Source: Draconibacterium sp. (GTDB lineage: Bacteria; Bacteroidota; Bacteroidia; Bacteroidales; Prolixibacteraceae). From it: 12,968 bases of DNA. The stretch spans positions 1-12,968 of the forward strand of contig JAUVDE010000054.1 of NCBI GenBank assembly GCA_030595485.1, given 5' to 3'. Shown here piece by piece: positions 6,497-12,968 of this stretch. The notes below the pieces were generated by a model, which was not told the origin of the DNA, ran no database searches, and saw nothing but the letters and a program-made list of their open reading frames with translations. Each line of letters begins with the position of its first letter. The stretch's first letter is position 1. A program made the position numbers and the translations under genes.

Positions 6497-8104
6497 TTAC
6501 AATTTAACAACCTTTCCTACTTCAACAGCAGCATTCCCCTTTTTCAGCCTATAAATATACATTCCTGCCCGCAATTCAGTAGTGTTTATTGCAAACGAAT
6601 TTCCACCCTCAATTACATGGAAATTAATACTCTCAACCAGTTGTCCGTTAATATTATACAACTGAAATTGATACGATAAATTCACATCTGATGTAATTTG
6701 GATATTTAGCTTCGAAGTAAACGGGTTTGGATAAATATCAAAAGAAAACTCAGGCGGTGGCATTCCAGGATCTTCCCCGCAAGTACCGGGTAAAATATAA
6801 TCCAGATGCCTTAAACGTTCCCTCGTCCAATCCGACATCCAGGCAACTTCACTTTTATAATCGTTACCAACAAAATAGTTTGGCCAAATCCATTCACCAA
6901 GTATTGGCCATCGCTCAAAATTACGACCAACAGCATCTCCCATATGACTAATTAAACTATCAGCAAGCTCAAAAACCCTTTCATCCGACAACTCATACTC
7001 TCGCAAAAATTCCCATCTACATTTAAACGGTATGGTAAAGTAATCGTCATTCATCAATTTTTTCCACCAAAATGGAACTTGCCAGTCATCATCATCAATA
7101 TAAGCATGAACAGACAGTCCAGACGTTTCCCAACCTTCGTAGTAATTTGCATTACCAAAAGAAAGATTGTAATCCCAAAGTGGTCCGGCAGTTAATTTTT
7201 CGTTTTTATCTTTATACAAATAGGTGCTTAACCGATAACCATCAACATTTTTCGAGAGCTCGTTCATAATTACACAATCAAAAAACGACTCTTCATTCAT
7301 AAAATTTCTAAAATCATTTTCATCATCATGTTCATTGTTATAAACTGCTGTTTCAAAGTCGTTCACATAATTTTGAATGTACTCTTTTTGCTCGGGTGCA
7401 ATATCCTTCTGTTTCGGATACTCGTACTGATAAAAGGTCTTTGCTCCGTTTGCATTTTCAAAATCAGAATACCAACCATCGCCACCACTGCCGGTAGTTT
7501 TATCGACTTTAATAATATAACCGCCAGTCACATCTTCACCACTAATATCTTCTTCTTTTAGTTTCGAAATATCAACCCGATTTTTGTCGCGTTTTATTTT
7601 TTCCATTAACACATACACGCCCCAATATTCATTATTAATAAAAAGCTCGACAAAACGACAACGCGGCGTATAAGCACCCAGTTGCGAGGCCAATGAAAAA
7701 GTTAATACATTTCGGATTAAGGTTTTATCGCTGTAAGGTGCATCTAAAATCCAATCCTCTTCTTCGGGCATGCCTAACAATGGAAAATCTATTCCTTCAT
7801 CTTGCTCGTCTCTTAGCTCAAAACCAAACGATTTCTTGGGAAACATTTGAGACGAAGAACCACGAATTTCAATTCCGATTTTGCCGTTAAAATGATTGTG
7901 TGGATCGTATGAATTATTCGATTCGCCATTCTCATTCCAAACAATACCCAACTCTGCTGTAATTTTTGGCTCATCAGGAATTTCGGTGCCATTTGTATTC
8001 ACAAAAACGATGGGTAAATTCGAATCGAATACTTTATCTTGTGCAGAAGTAAGCAGCACAGAAATAACAAATATTCCGGTTAGTAAAAGATTCAAATTTT
8101 TCAT
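6497..8104 (-). CDS. Secreted CotH kinase-family protein with T9SS sorting domain
   Basis: A 535-residue exported protein. Residues ~1-22 are a signal peptide ending TSAQ. Residues ~73-435 are a CotH-type domain, with IEIRGSSSQMFPKKSFGFEL (79-98), PYSDKTLIRNVL, FINNEYWGVYVLMEKI (155-170), TGGYIIKVDK and the acidic GPLWDYNLSFGN (307-318). Residues ~455-535 are a type A T9SS C-terminal sorting domain (DIYPNPF start, YNINGQLVE, ELRAGMYIYRL, basic end). CotH proteins of spore formers are atypical protein kinases. In Bacteroidota the domain is usually on secreted proteins of unknown substrate, so kinase activity here is only possible. The T9SS tail implies transport across the outer membrane and release or surface attachment. 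The frame can also start at a GTG (8107) immediately before, but the ATG at 8104 is preferred. Confidence 0.88.
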   Translation of the reverse strand: MKNLNLLLTGIFVISVLLTSAQDKVFDSNLPIVFVNTNGTEIPDEPKITAELGIVWNENGESNNSYDPHNHFNGKIGIEIRGSSSQMFPKKSFGFELRDEQDEGIDFPLLGMPEEEDWILDAPYSDKTLIRNVLTFSLASQLGAYTPRCRFVELFINNEYWGVYVLMEKIKRDKNRVDISKLKEEDISGEDVTGGYIIKVDKTTGSGGDGWYSDFENANGAKTFYQYEYPKQKDIAPEQKEYIQNYVNDFETAVYNNEHDDENDFRNFMNEESFFDCVIMNELSKNVDGYRLSTYLYKDKNEKLTAGPLWDYNLSFGNANYYEGWETSGLSVHAYIDDDDWQVPFWWKKLMNDDYFTIPFKCRWEFLREYELSDERVFELADSLISHMGDAVGRNFERWPILGEWIWPNYFVGNDYKSEVAWMSDWTRERLRHLDYILPGTCGEDPGMPPPEFSFDIYPNPFTSKLNIQITSDVNLSYQFQLYNINGQLVESINFHVIEGGNSFAINTTELRAGMYIYRLKKGNAAVEVGKVVKL

Positions 8105-8117
8105 CACTTAGTATCAT

Positions 8118-8146
8118 AAAAAAAGCCCGGAAATAATTCCAGACTT
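8118..8146 (-). terminator. Rho-independent terminator after the DUF1080 gene
   Basis: On the minus strand a 10-bp stem (8146-8137 with 8132-8123, containing two G-T pairs) has a 4-nt TTAT loop and a T-run that continues to 8118. It lies 25 nt past the DUF1080 stop and only 13 nt before the cotH-like ATG, so the two genes are probably separate transcription units. Confidence 0.65.
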
Positions 8147-8176
8147 AAAAGTATATTTTTGTTGTAGATCTTACAA
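8146..8176 (-). promoter_or_regulatory. Candidate cotH-like gene promoter overlapping a terminator
   Basis: On the minus strand a TTG (8176-8174) is followed after 20 nt by TACTTTTA (8153-8146), matching the Bacteroidota -33/-7 arrangement except for the last base of TAnnTTTG. The -33 part lies in a 17-nt inverted repeat (8161-8177, arms GTTGTA and TACAAC) that straddles the DUF1080 stop codon and could be an operator. Transcription would start inside the terminator hairpin. Confidence 0.35.
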
Positions 8177-8929
8177 CTCTCTAATCCAAATATTACGATA
8201 GCTTACCGGATTACCATGATCTTGCAACTGAATTACATCAGCACCATGTTTTTTTACAGCATATTCAGGAATTCCAACATATTCGGTTGGTCCACGCAAT
8301 TTTGAGTTATTCTGAACCAAAACACCGTTATGTAATACTGTTACTGTTGGAGGAGTGAAGAAAGTACCATCGTCGTTAAAACGTGGTGCAGTGTATATAA
8401 TATCGTACACTTGCCATTCTCCTGGCCCTTTACAGGCATTTACAAGTGGAGGGTATTGTTTGTACAAACTCCCCGCCTGTCCATTTCGGTAGGTACGGTT
8501 ATCGAAATTATCCAATATCTGCACTTCGTATCGAGCTTGCAAGAAAACACCACTATTCCCACGTCCCTGACTTTTGCCTTTCACTTCGGCGGGCGAACGC
8601 CACTCAATGTGTAATTGAAAATCTTCGAAAACACGTTTGGTTTTAATAATGCCCTGTCCTTTTACAACAGTGGCACATCCATCTTCAACCAACCATCCCG
8701 ATTCACTACCATCACCATTTGTCCATTCACGTCCAAGGTCTGTTCCGTTAAACAATACAATGGCATCTGAAGGTGCATCCATTGGCGTTTCTCCCGGTGT
8801 TATTTTCGAAACTTCAGGATCCCATATTTCAGTCATCTGAGGTTTCATTTTCATCGACTCTTCTTCTTCCTGAGCCGCAGCGAACAACGCCACAAATAGT
8901 AGCGTAAAGGTTAAAATTTTGGTTTTCAT
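8171..8929 (-). CDS. Exported DUF1080 (3-keto-disaccharide hydrolase-type) protein
   Basis: A 252-residue exported protein with a signal peptide (1-20, ending FAAAQ), a short acidic/methionine-rich linker (to ~50) and one DUF1080 domain (~54-252) of concanavalin A-like lectin/glucanase fold. Diagnostic stretches are IVLFNGTDLGREW (57-69), GRGNSGVFLQARYEVQILD (122-140), the GSLYKQYPPLVNACK stretch (153-167), GEWQVYDIIYTAPRF and the final RNIWIREL. Characterised DUF1080 members hydrolyse 3-keto-disaccharides or 3-keto-glycosides in the pathway that oxidises glycosides at C3 before cleavage. Many others are untested, so the activity is inferred. There is no lipobox cysteine, so it is probably periplasmic or secreted rather than a lipoprotein. 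No 3-keto-forming oxidoreductase gene is in the window. Hairpins on both sides suggest its own transcription unit. Confidence 0.88.
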   Translation of the reverse strand: MKTKILTFTLLFVALFAAAQEEEESMKMKPQMTEIWDPEVSKITPGETPMDAPSDAIVLFNGTDLGREWTNGDGSESGWLVEDGCATVVKGQGIIKTKRVFEDFQLHIEWRSPAEVKGKSQGRGNSGVFLQARYEVQILDNFDNRTYRNGQAGSLYKQYPPLVNACKGPGEWQVYDIIYTAPRFNDDGTFFTPPTVTVLHNGVLVQNNSKLRGPTEYVGIPEYAVKKHGADVIQLQDHGNPVSYRNIWIREL

Positions 8930-8961
8930 TTTTTATTGATTTAGGTTATTAATTTTAAAAG

Positions 8962-9007
8962 ATTCAGCGGGTGACTATACGTTTAAACGAATAGTCACCC
9001 GCTGAAT
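8962..9007 (-). terminator. 46-bp near-perfect palindrome, likely terminator of the rfb-mutase operon
   Basis: Arms 8962-8978 and 8991-9007 pair perfectly over 17 bp (ATTCAGCGGGTGACTAT and its complement). The intervening 12 nt are themselves palindromic (CGTTTAAACG) apart from one A-A mismatch at 8979/8990, so the whole 46 bp is symmetric. On the minus strand it starts 17 nt beyond the mutase stop and is followed by CTTTT. The T-run is short, so termination is likely but not assured. An operator for the downstream DUF1080 gene is an alternative. Confidence 0.6.
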
Positions 9008-9023
9008 AAATATGCGGAATTAT

Positions 9024-10766
9024 CTACAGTCCAAGTTCTTCCATTATCGCATCGATTTTTGCATCAGCTTTTTGTTCAGCTGCATCAAAATCTTCACGCG
9101 ACTTTAACTCGCCGGCAGCTTCGAAATAGAATTTAATTTTAGGCTCTGTTCCCGAAGGACGAACTGAAATCTTAGTTCCATCTTGCGTAAAGAACTGAAG
9201 TACATTTGCTGTAATTTTCTGGTCAATTTTTTTCTCTTCGCCGGTAATCAGGTTTTTCGCAATTAATGTAGAATAATCTTTTACCCACTCCATTGGCGAA
9301 CCACCTAACTCGGAAGGAGGAGTAGAACGGAAATCAGTCATAATCTGCTGAATTTCTTCGGCACCTGTTTTCCCTTTACGAACAACATATTTCATTTTTT
9401 CGCGCGAGAAACCGTATTCCAAATAAATATCTTGCAACAATTCGTACAATGTTTTTCCCTGGTCGATTGCCCAAGCAGTAATCTCGGCCATTAAAGCACA
9501 AGCTGAAACGGCGTCTTTATCACGAACAAAGTCAGATGGCATAAAACCAAAACTTTCTTCACCACCGCCAATGTATTTTTTCTGACCTTCAAGGTCACGA
9601 ATTATTTCAGCAATATATTTAAATCCGGTATACACATCGTAGTATTCAATGTCATTTTTGCGTGCAACTTCGGCAATCATTTCAGTTGAAACTATTGTTT
9701 TCACAATAAACTCATTGCCTTTCAATTTGCCGGCTTCCTTCATTTTTACAATAATGTAATAGAAGAAAAGCAAGGCAGTTTGGTTACCGTTAATAATTAC
9801 ATATTCGCCTTTATCGTTTTTTACCGCTACTCCCAAACGGTCTGCATCAGGATCGGAAGCCATTACAACATCTGCATTAACTTCGGCAGCTTTTTTTGTT
9901 GCCATTTCCATTGCAGCTGTTTCTTCCGGATTTGGAGAAACAACAGTTGGAAATTCACCACTAACTACATCCTGTTCAGGAATATTAATAACGTTTGTAA
10001 AACCAAATGCACGTATTGCTGCAGGAATTAATTTCACTCCTGTTCCGTGAATTGGCGTATATATTATTTTAATGTCTTTATGACGTTCAACAACATCAGG
10101 CGAAATAGATACTTTTTTAACCTCAGCTAAAAATTTGTTGTCCATTTCTTCACCAAGAATCTCAATCAATTCATCGGGGCCATCAAACTTAATGTCCTCA
10201 GGTTTAATTTTAGCTACCTCGTTTACAATGTTTACATCGTGTGGTCCAACACTCTGCGAACCATCTTCCCAATAAGCTTTGTAACCATTGTATTCTTTTG
10301 GATTGTGAGATGCAGTTAGAATAATTCCACTTTGACAACCCAAATCACGAATCGCATAGGAAAGCTCAGGAGTTGGACGAAGGTCTTCGAACAAATAAGC
10401 TTTAATACCATTTGCAGCAAAAATCTTTGCACTTGTTTCCGAAAACAAGCGACTGTTGTTACGACAATCGTAAGCAATGGCAACTTTAATTTGCTCAAGG
10501 TCGGCAAAGTTCTTTTTCAAGTAGTTGCTTAAACCTTGCGTGGCTGCACCTACCGTATAAATATTCATTCGGTTGGTTCCAACGCCCATTACACCGCGTA
10601 GTCCACCTGTGCCAAATTCTAAACTTCTGTAAAATGAATCAACCAAATCGCTTGTATCTTCGTTATCCAAAAGCGCTTGTACTTGTGCTCTAGTTTCTTT
10701 GTCGTAGGTTTCTGAAAGCCATTCCTGGGCTTTCGCTCTTACTTCTAATAATTCTTGATTTTCCAT
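9024..10766 (-). CDS. Phospho-sugar mutase (phosphoglucomutase/phosphomannomutase, alpha-D-phosphohexomutase family)
   Basis: A cytosolic 580-residue enzyme interconverting hexose-6-phosphate and hexose-1-phosphate through a phosphoserine. All four family signatures are present in order: the phosphoserine loop TASHNP (151-156, Ser153), the Mg-binding loop DPDADR (305-310), the sugar-specificity loop GGGEES (400-405), and the phosphate-binding loop RPSGTEPK (536-543). The length of ~580 and the N-terminal FGTGGLRG motif fit the PGM2/PgcA-like branch rather than the ~450-residue ManB/GlmM type. Whether glucose, mannose or both are used cannot be decided by eye. It starts 5 nt after the rfbD stop as the last gene of the operon, where glucose-1-P supply for dTDP-glucose synthesis (or a general housekeeping role) makes sense. 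Confidence 0.93.
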   Translation of the reverse strand: MENQELLEVRAKAQEWLSETYDKETRAQVQALLDNEDTSDLVDSFYRSLEFGTGGLRGVMGVGTNRMNIYTVGAATQGLSNYLKKNFADLEQIKVAIAYDCRNNSRLFSETSAKIFAANGIKAYLFEDLRPTPELSYAIRDLGCQSGIILTASHNPKEYNGYKAYWEDGSQSVGPHDVNIVNEVAKIKPEDIKFDGPDELIEILGEEMDNKFLAEVKKVSISPDVVERHKDIKIIYTPIHGTGVKLIPAAIRAFGFTNVINIPEQDVVSGEFPTVVSPNPEETAAMEMATKKAAEVNADVVMASDPDADRLGVAVKNDKGEYVIINGNQTALLFFYYIIVKMKEAGKLKGNEFIVKTIVSTEMIAEVARKNDIEYYDVYTGFKYIAEIIRDLEGQKKYIGGGEESFGFMPSDFVRDKDAVSACALMAEITAWAIDQGKTLYELLQDIYLEYGFSREKMKYVVRKGKTGAEEIQQIMTDFRSTPPSELGGSPMEWVKDYSTLIAKNLITGEEKKIDQKITANVLQFFTQDGTKISVRPSGTEPKIKFYFEAAGELKSREDFDAAEQKADAKIDAIMEELGL

Positions 10767-10771
10767 TTTTA

Positions 10772-11626
10772 TTATTTTTCTAATCTATCTAAACAAACTT
10801 TTAAACTATCTTTCCAATACGGAATTTCTACATTAAAGGTATTCCTAATTTTCGATTTATTTAACACGCTAAAATGCGGTCGTTTTGCTGGTGTGGGAAA
10901 CTGGTCAGACAATACCGGATTAACCTTACATTTCACACTAGACAATTCGAATATTGCCAAGGCAAAATCGTACCAACTGGCAACTCCTTCATTCGAATAA
11001 TGATAAACACCGGGAACAAATTTTTCAGCTGCCACCATTTTCAAAATAGCATCGGCTAAATCAGCAGCGTAAGTTGGCGTACCAATCTGGTCGAAAACAA
11101 CACCTAACTCTCCCCTCTCTTTTCCAAGACGAAGCATGGTTTTTACAAAGTTGTTTCCAAAAGTTGAATACAACCACGAAGTTCGAACAATTGCTGTTTG
11201 TGGGTTTTCACGTAAACAGTTTAGTTCGCCATCTAGCTTTGTTTGTCCGTAAACACCTTGAGGTTTCACTTCGTAATTTTCGGAATAAGGCTGATTGGCA
11301 TCGCCGGCAAAAACATAATCGGTTGAAACCTGAATAAGTTTTGCACCGGCCAAATTTGAATAAAAGCCCAACAATTCAGGAGCAAGTGAATTTACTTTTG
11401 CCGCTGTTTCACTATCGGTTTCAGCTTTATCCACTGCCGTATAAGCCGCACAGTTTATTACAAAATCAAAATTATGCTCAGAAAAACACTTTTGAATTGC
11501 ATTTCCATCGGTAATATCTAACGAATCTACATCGGTAAAAACAAACTTCCATTCAGGATAATTCCCCTGGAGTAGATTTAGTTCATTTCCCAATTGTCCG
11601 TATGCACCTGTAACTAAAATTTGCAT
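10772..11626 (-). CDS. rfbD: dTDP-4-dehydrorhamnose reductase
   Basis: The final step to dTDP-L-rhamnose: NAD(P)H-dependent reduction of dTDP-4-keto-L-rhamnose. A 284-residue extended short-chain dehydrogenase/reductase, the normal length for RfbD/RmlD. The Rossmann glycine motif GAYGQLG is at 7-13. NCAAYTAVDKAE (58-69) and STDYVF (101-106) follow, with catalytic Y126xxxK130 in GVYGQTKLDGE. Later stretches TSWLYS, DQIGTPTYAADLA and RPHFSVLNKSK are characteristic of RfbD. The ATG lies 1 nt after the rfbC stop and the mutase follows 5 nt downstream, so the gene is inside a tight operon. Confidence 0.95.
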   Translation of the reverse strand: MQILVTGAYGQLGNELNLLQGNYPEWKFVFTDVDSLDITDGNAIQKCFSEHNFDFVINCAAYTAVDKAETDSETAAKVNSLAPELLGFYSNLAGAKLIQVSTDYVFAGDANQPYSENYEVKPQGVYGQTKLDGELNCLRENPQTAIVRTSWLYSTFGNNFVKTMLRLGKERGELGVVFDQIGTPTYAADLADAILKMVAAEKFVPGVYHYSNEGVASWYDFALAIFELSSVKCKVNPVLSDQFPTPAKRPHFSVLNKSKIRNTFNVEIPYWKDSLKVCLDRLEK

Positions 11627-11627
11627 G

Positions 11628-12182
11628 TTAAAAGTTAAAGTTCATCTCTGCTTCCGCAAACATTGGAGCGTTTACATCTTTATCCGATATAATTTGCGCC
11701 AAACCTCCTAATTTCCAATCGATTCCCAACGAAGTGTCAAAAGGATTAATTGATCTTTCCGACTCTTTATTGTAAACATTATCACATTTGTAGGTAAAAA
11801 TAGCTGTTTCGCTTAATACCGAAAAGCCATGGGCAAATCCTCGGGGCACATATAACTGTTTCTTATTATTCTCGTCCAATTCAAGTCCAAACCATTTTCT
11901 AAAAGTTGGTGAACCTGTGCGTAAATCAACCGCAACATCAAAAACTTTACCTTGAATTACACGAACCAATTTTGCTTGAGCTGCATCACCCAACTGATAA
12001 TGTAATCCGCGCACAACACCTGCAACTGATTTCGATTCATTATCTTGAATAAAAGGCTTTACAATTCCTGCCTCTATATATCTTTTGTGCTGATAACTTT
12101 CAAAAAAATATCCTCTATCGTCCTCAAAAACCCTTGGTTCTATTACGAGTAGCCCGGGTAATCCCGTCTGTACAATCTTCAT
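11628..12182 (-). CDS. rfbC: dTDP-4-dehydrorhamnose 3,5-epimerase
   Basis: Epimerises dTDP-4-keto-6-deoxyglucose at C3 and C5, the third step of dTDP-L-rhamnose synthesis. At 184 residues it has the usual size of this cupin-fold enzyme. Visible signatures are DDRGYFFESY (21-30), QDNESKS (46-52), VVRGLHYQ (56-63) with the catalytic His61, KLVRVIQGKVFDVAVDLR (71-88), and YVPRGFAHGFSVLSE (111-125). YKCDNVY (131-137) follows, with Tyr131 in the expected catalytic-acid position. The C-terminal SDKD segment (167-170) is also typical. It lies between rfbA (6-nt gap) and rfbD (1-nt gap). No independent promoter is apparent. Confidence 0.96.
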   Translation of the reverse strand: MKIVQTGLPGLLVIEPRVFEDDRGYFFESYQHKRYIEAGIVKPFIQDNESKSVAGVVRGLHYQLGDAAQAKLVRVIQGKVFDVAVDLRTGSPTFRKWFGLELDENNKKQLYVPRGFAHGFSVLSETAIFTYKCDNVYNKESERSINPFDTSLGIDWKLGGLAQIISDKDVNAPMFAEAEMNFNF

Positions 12183-12188
12183 CTATAA

Positions 12189-12968
12189 TTAAAAAGTAAA
12201 TGTTTTTTTGTTTACAATATTTAAAAGGTATTGCCCATACTGATTTTTACTTAGCGGTTTGGCCAAATCTATTAATTGTTCTTTGCTGATAAATCCTTTT
12301 TTCCATGCAATTTCTTCGATACATGAAACTTTTAAACCTTGACGTTGCTCAATGGTAGAAATAAAGTTTGAAGCTTGTAATAAACTATCATGCGTACCGG
12401 TATCTAACCAGGCAAAACCACGACTAAGTAATTTTACCTTTAACCTATTTTCTTCTAAATACAGCCTATTCAAATCGGTAATTTCAAGCTCACCTCGTTT
12501 CGATGGTTTAAGGTTTTTAGCTTTCTCTACAACATCATTCCCATAAAAATACAAACCAGTCACGGCATAGTTCGATTTTGGATGCTCCGGCTTTTCTTCA
12601 ATACTTATAGCTTTTCCTTCGTCATTAAAATCAACAACACCATATCTTTCAGGGTCGTTGACATGATATCCGAATACCATGGCTCCATCTTTCAATTTAG
12701 CCGCGTCTTCAAGTATTCCACGAAACTTATAGCCGTAGAATATATTGTCGCCCAAAACCATACAAACACTGTCGTCACCAATAAACTCTTCGCCTAAAGT
12801 AAAAGCTTGTGCTAAACCATCGGGGGAAGGTTGTATTTTATACGCTAATTTTAAACCGAGTTGCGAACCATCGCCAAATAAATTCTCGTACAAGCCAATA
12901 TCTTGCGGAGTGGATATTATTAAGATCTCCCGAATACCAGCCAACATTAAAACCGAAAGCGGGTAATA
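12189..12968 (-). CDS. rfbA: Glucose-1-phosphate thymidylyltransferase (5' end outside window)
   Basis: Makes dTDP-glucose from dTTP and glucose-1-phosphate, the first step of dTDP-rhamnose synthesis. The frame stays open to the right edge, and the codons before the first in-window ATG (12947) read YYPLSVL, matching the conserved YYPLS stretch of RfbA. That ATG is therefore internal and roughly 35 N-terminal residues, including the GGxGTRL nucleotide-binding loop, lie beyond the window. Seen here are ILIISTP, VLGDNIFYG (with the metal-binding Asp), YHVNDPERYGVVDF, IEEKPEHPKSNYAVTGLYFY, RGELEITDLN, and RGFAWLDTGTHDSLLQAS near the C-terminal part. These fit full-length family members of ~290 residues. 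It is the most upstream visible gene of the operon. Confidence 0.95.
   Translation of the reverse strand, partial: YYPLSVLMLAGIREILIISTPQDIGLYENLFGDGSQLGLKLAYKIQPSPDGLAQAFTLGEEFIGDDSVCMVLGDNIFYGYKFRGILEDAAKLKDGAMVFGYHVNDPERYGVVDFNDEGKAISIEEKPEHPKSNYAVTGLYFYGNDVVEKAKNLKPSKRGELEITDLNRLYLEENRLKVKLLSRGFAWLDTGTHDSLLQASNFISTIEQRQGLKVSCIEEIAWKKGFISKEQLIDLAKPLSKNQYGQYLLNIVNKKTFTF

Noticed and set aside
8962..9007. Integron attC or recombination site
   Set aside because: There is palindromic structure but no attC core-site arrangement, no integrase and no cassette-like neighbours.
1..12968. CRISPR array, tRNA/rRNA genes, toxin-antitoxin or phage defence genes
   Set aside because: No regularly spaced direct repeats, no recognisable RNA gene, and every substantial coding frame is accounted for by envelope or metabolic families.

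Overview
The window looks like chromosomal DNA of a Bacteroidota bacterium. The evidence is an outer-membrane receptor with a carboxypeptidase-regulatory-like N-terminal domain, a secreted protein ending in a type IX secretion (T9SS) sorting domain, sparse Shine-Dalgarno sequences, AT-rich intergenic DNA and sites resembling the Bacteroidota -7 box TAnnTTTG. A marine or gut Bacteroidia member (Marinilabiliales/Prolixibacteraceae type) is a guess from overall gene flavour, not a demonstrated placement.

Layout. (1) Positions 1-346 hold the 3' end of an unrecognised + strand gene. It is followed by a REP-like inverted repeat (362-430) and a 25-bp perfect hairpin (450-504) that probably terminates both convergent genes. 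(2) Positions 539-3085 (-) encode a TonB-dependent receptor-like outer-membrane beta-barrel protein with no SusD partner in view. (3) A 263-bp divergent control region separates it from a + strand cluster (3349-6443): an exported class-C beta-lactamase-family serine hydrolase with a DUF3471-like tail, a VTT/DedA-like membrane protein, a small DUF6787-like membrane protein, and a methionine sulfoxide reductase (MsrA) whose start overlaps the preceding stop as ATGA. (4) Convergent to that lie a CotH-kinase-family protein with a T9SS tail (6497-8104, -) and a DUF1080/3-keto-disaccharide hydrolase-type exported protein (8171-8929, -), with a terminator hairpin between them. (5) From 9024 to the right edge is a tight - strand sugar-nucleotide operon, transcribed in the order rfbA (cut by the window edge), rfbC, rfbD, then a phosphoglucomutase/phosphomannomutase. 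Its spacers are 6, 1 and 5 nt, and it is closed by a 46-bp near-perfect palindrome.

How the genes work together. The mutase can interconvert hexose-6-P and hexose-1-P. RfbA makes dTDP-glucose from glucose-1-P, and RfbC and RfbD carry out the last two steps to dTDP-L-rhamnose. The dehydratase RfbB is not in the window. The remaining genes are mostly cell-envelope or exported proteins. Nothing in the window (no CRISPR, transposase, toxin-antitoxin or phage gene) indicates a mobile or defence island. The most unusual signals are non-coding: the palindromic elements in three intergenic regions, and a terminator that appears to overlap the cotH-like promoter.
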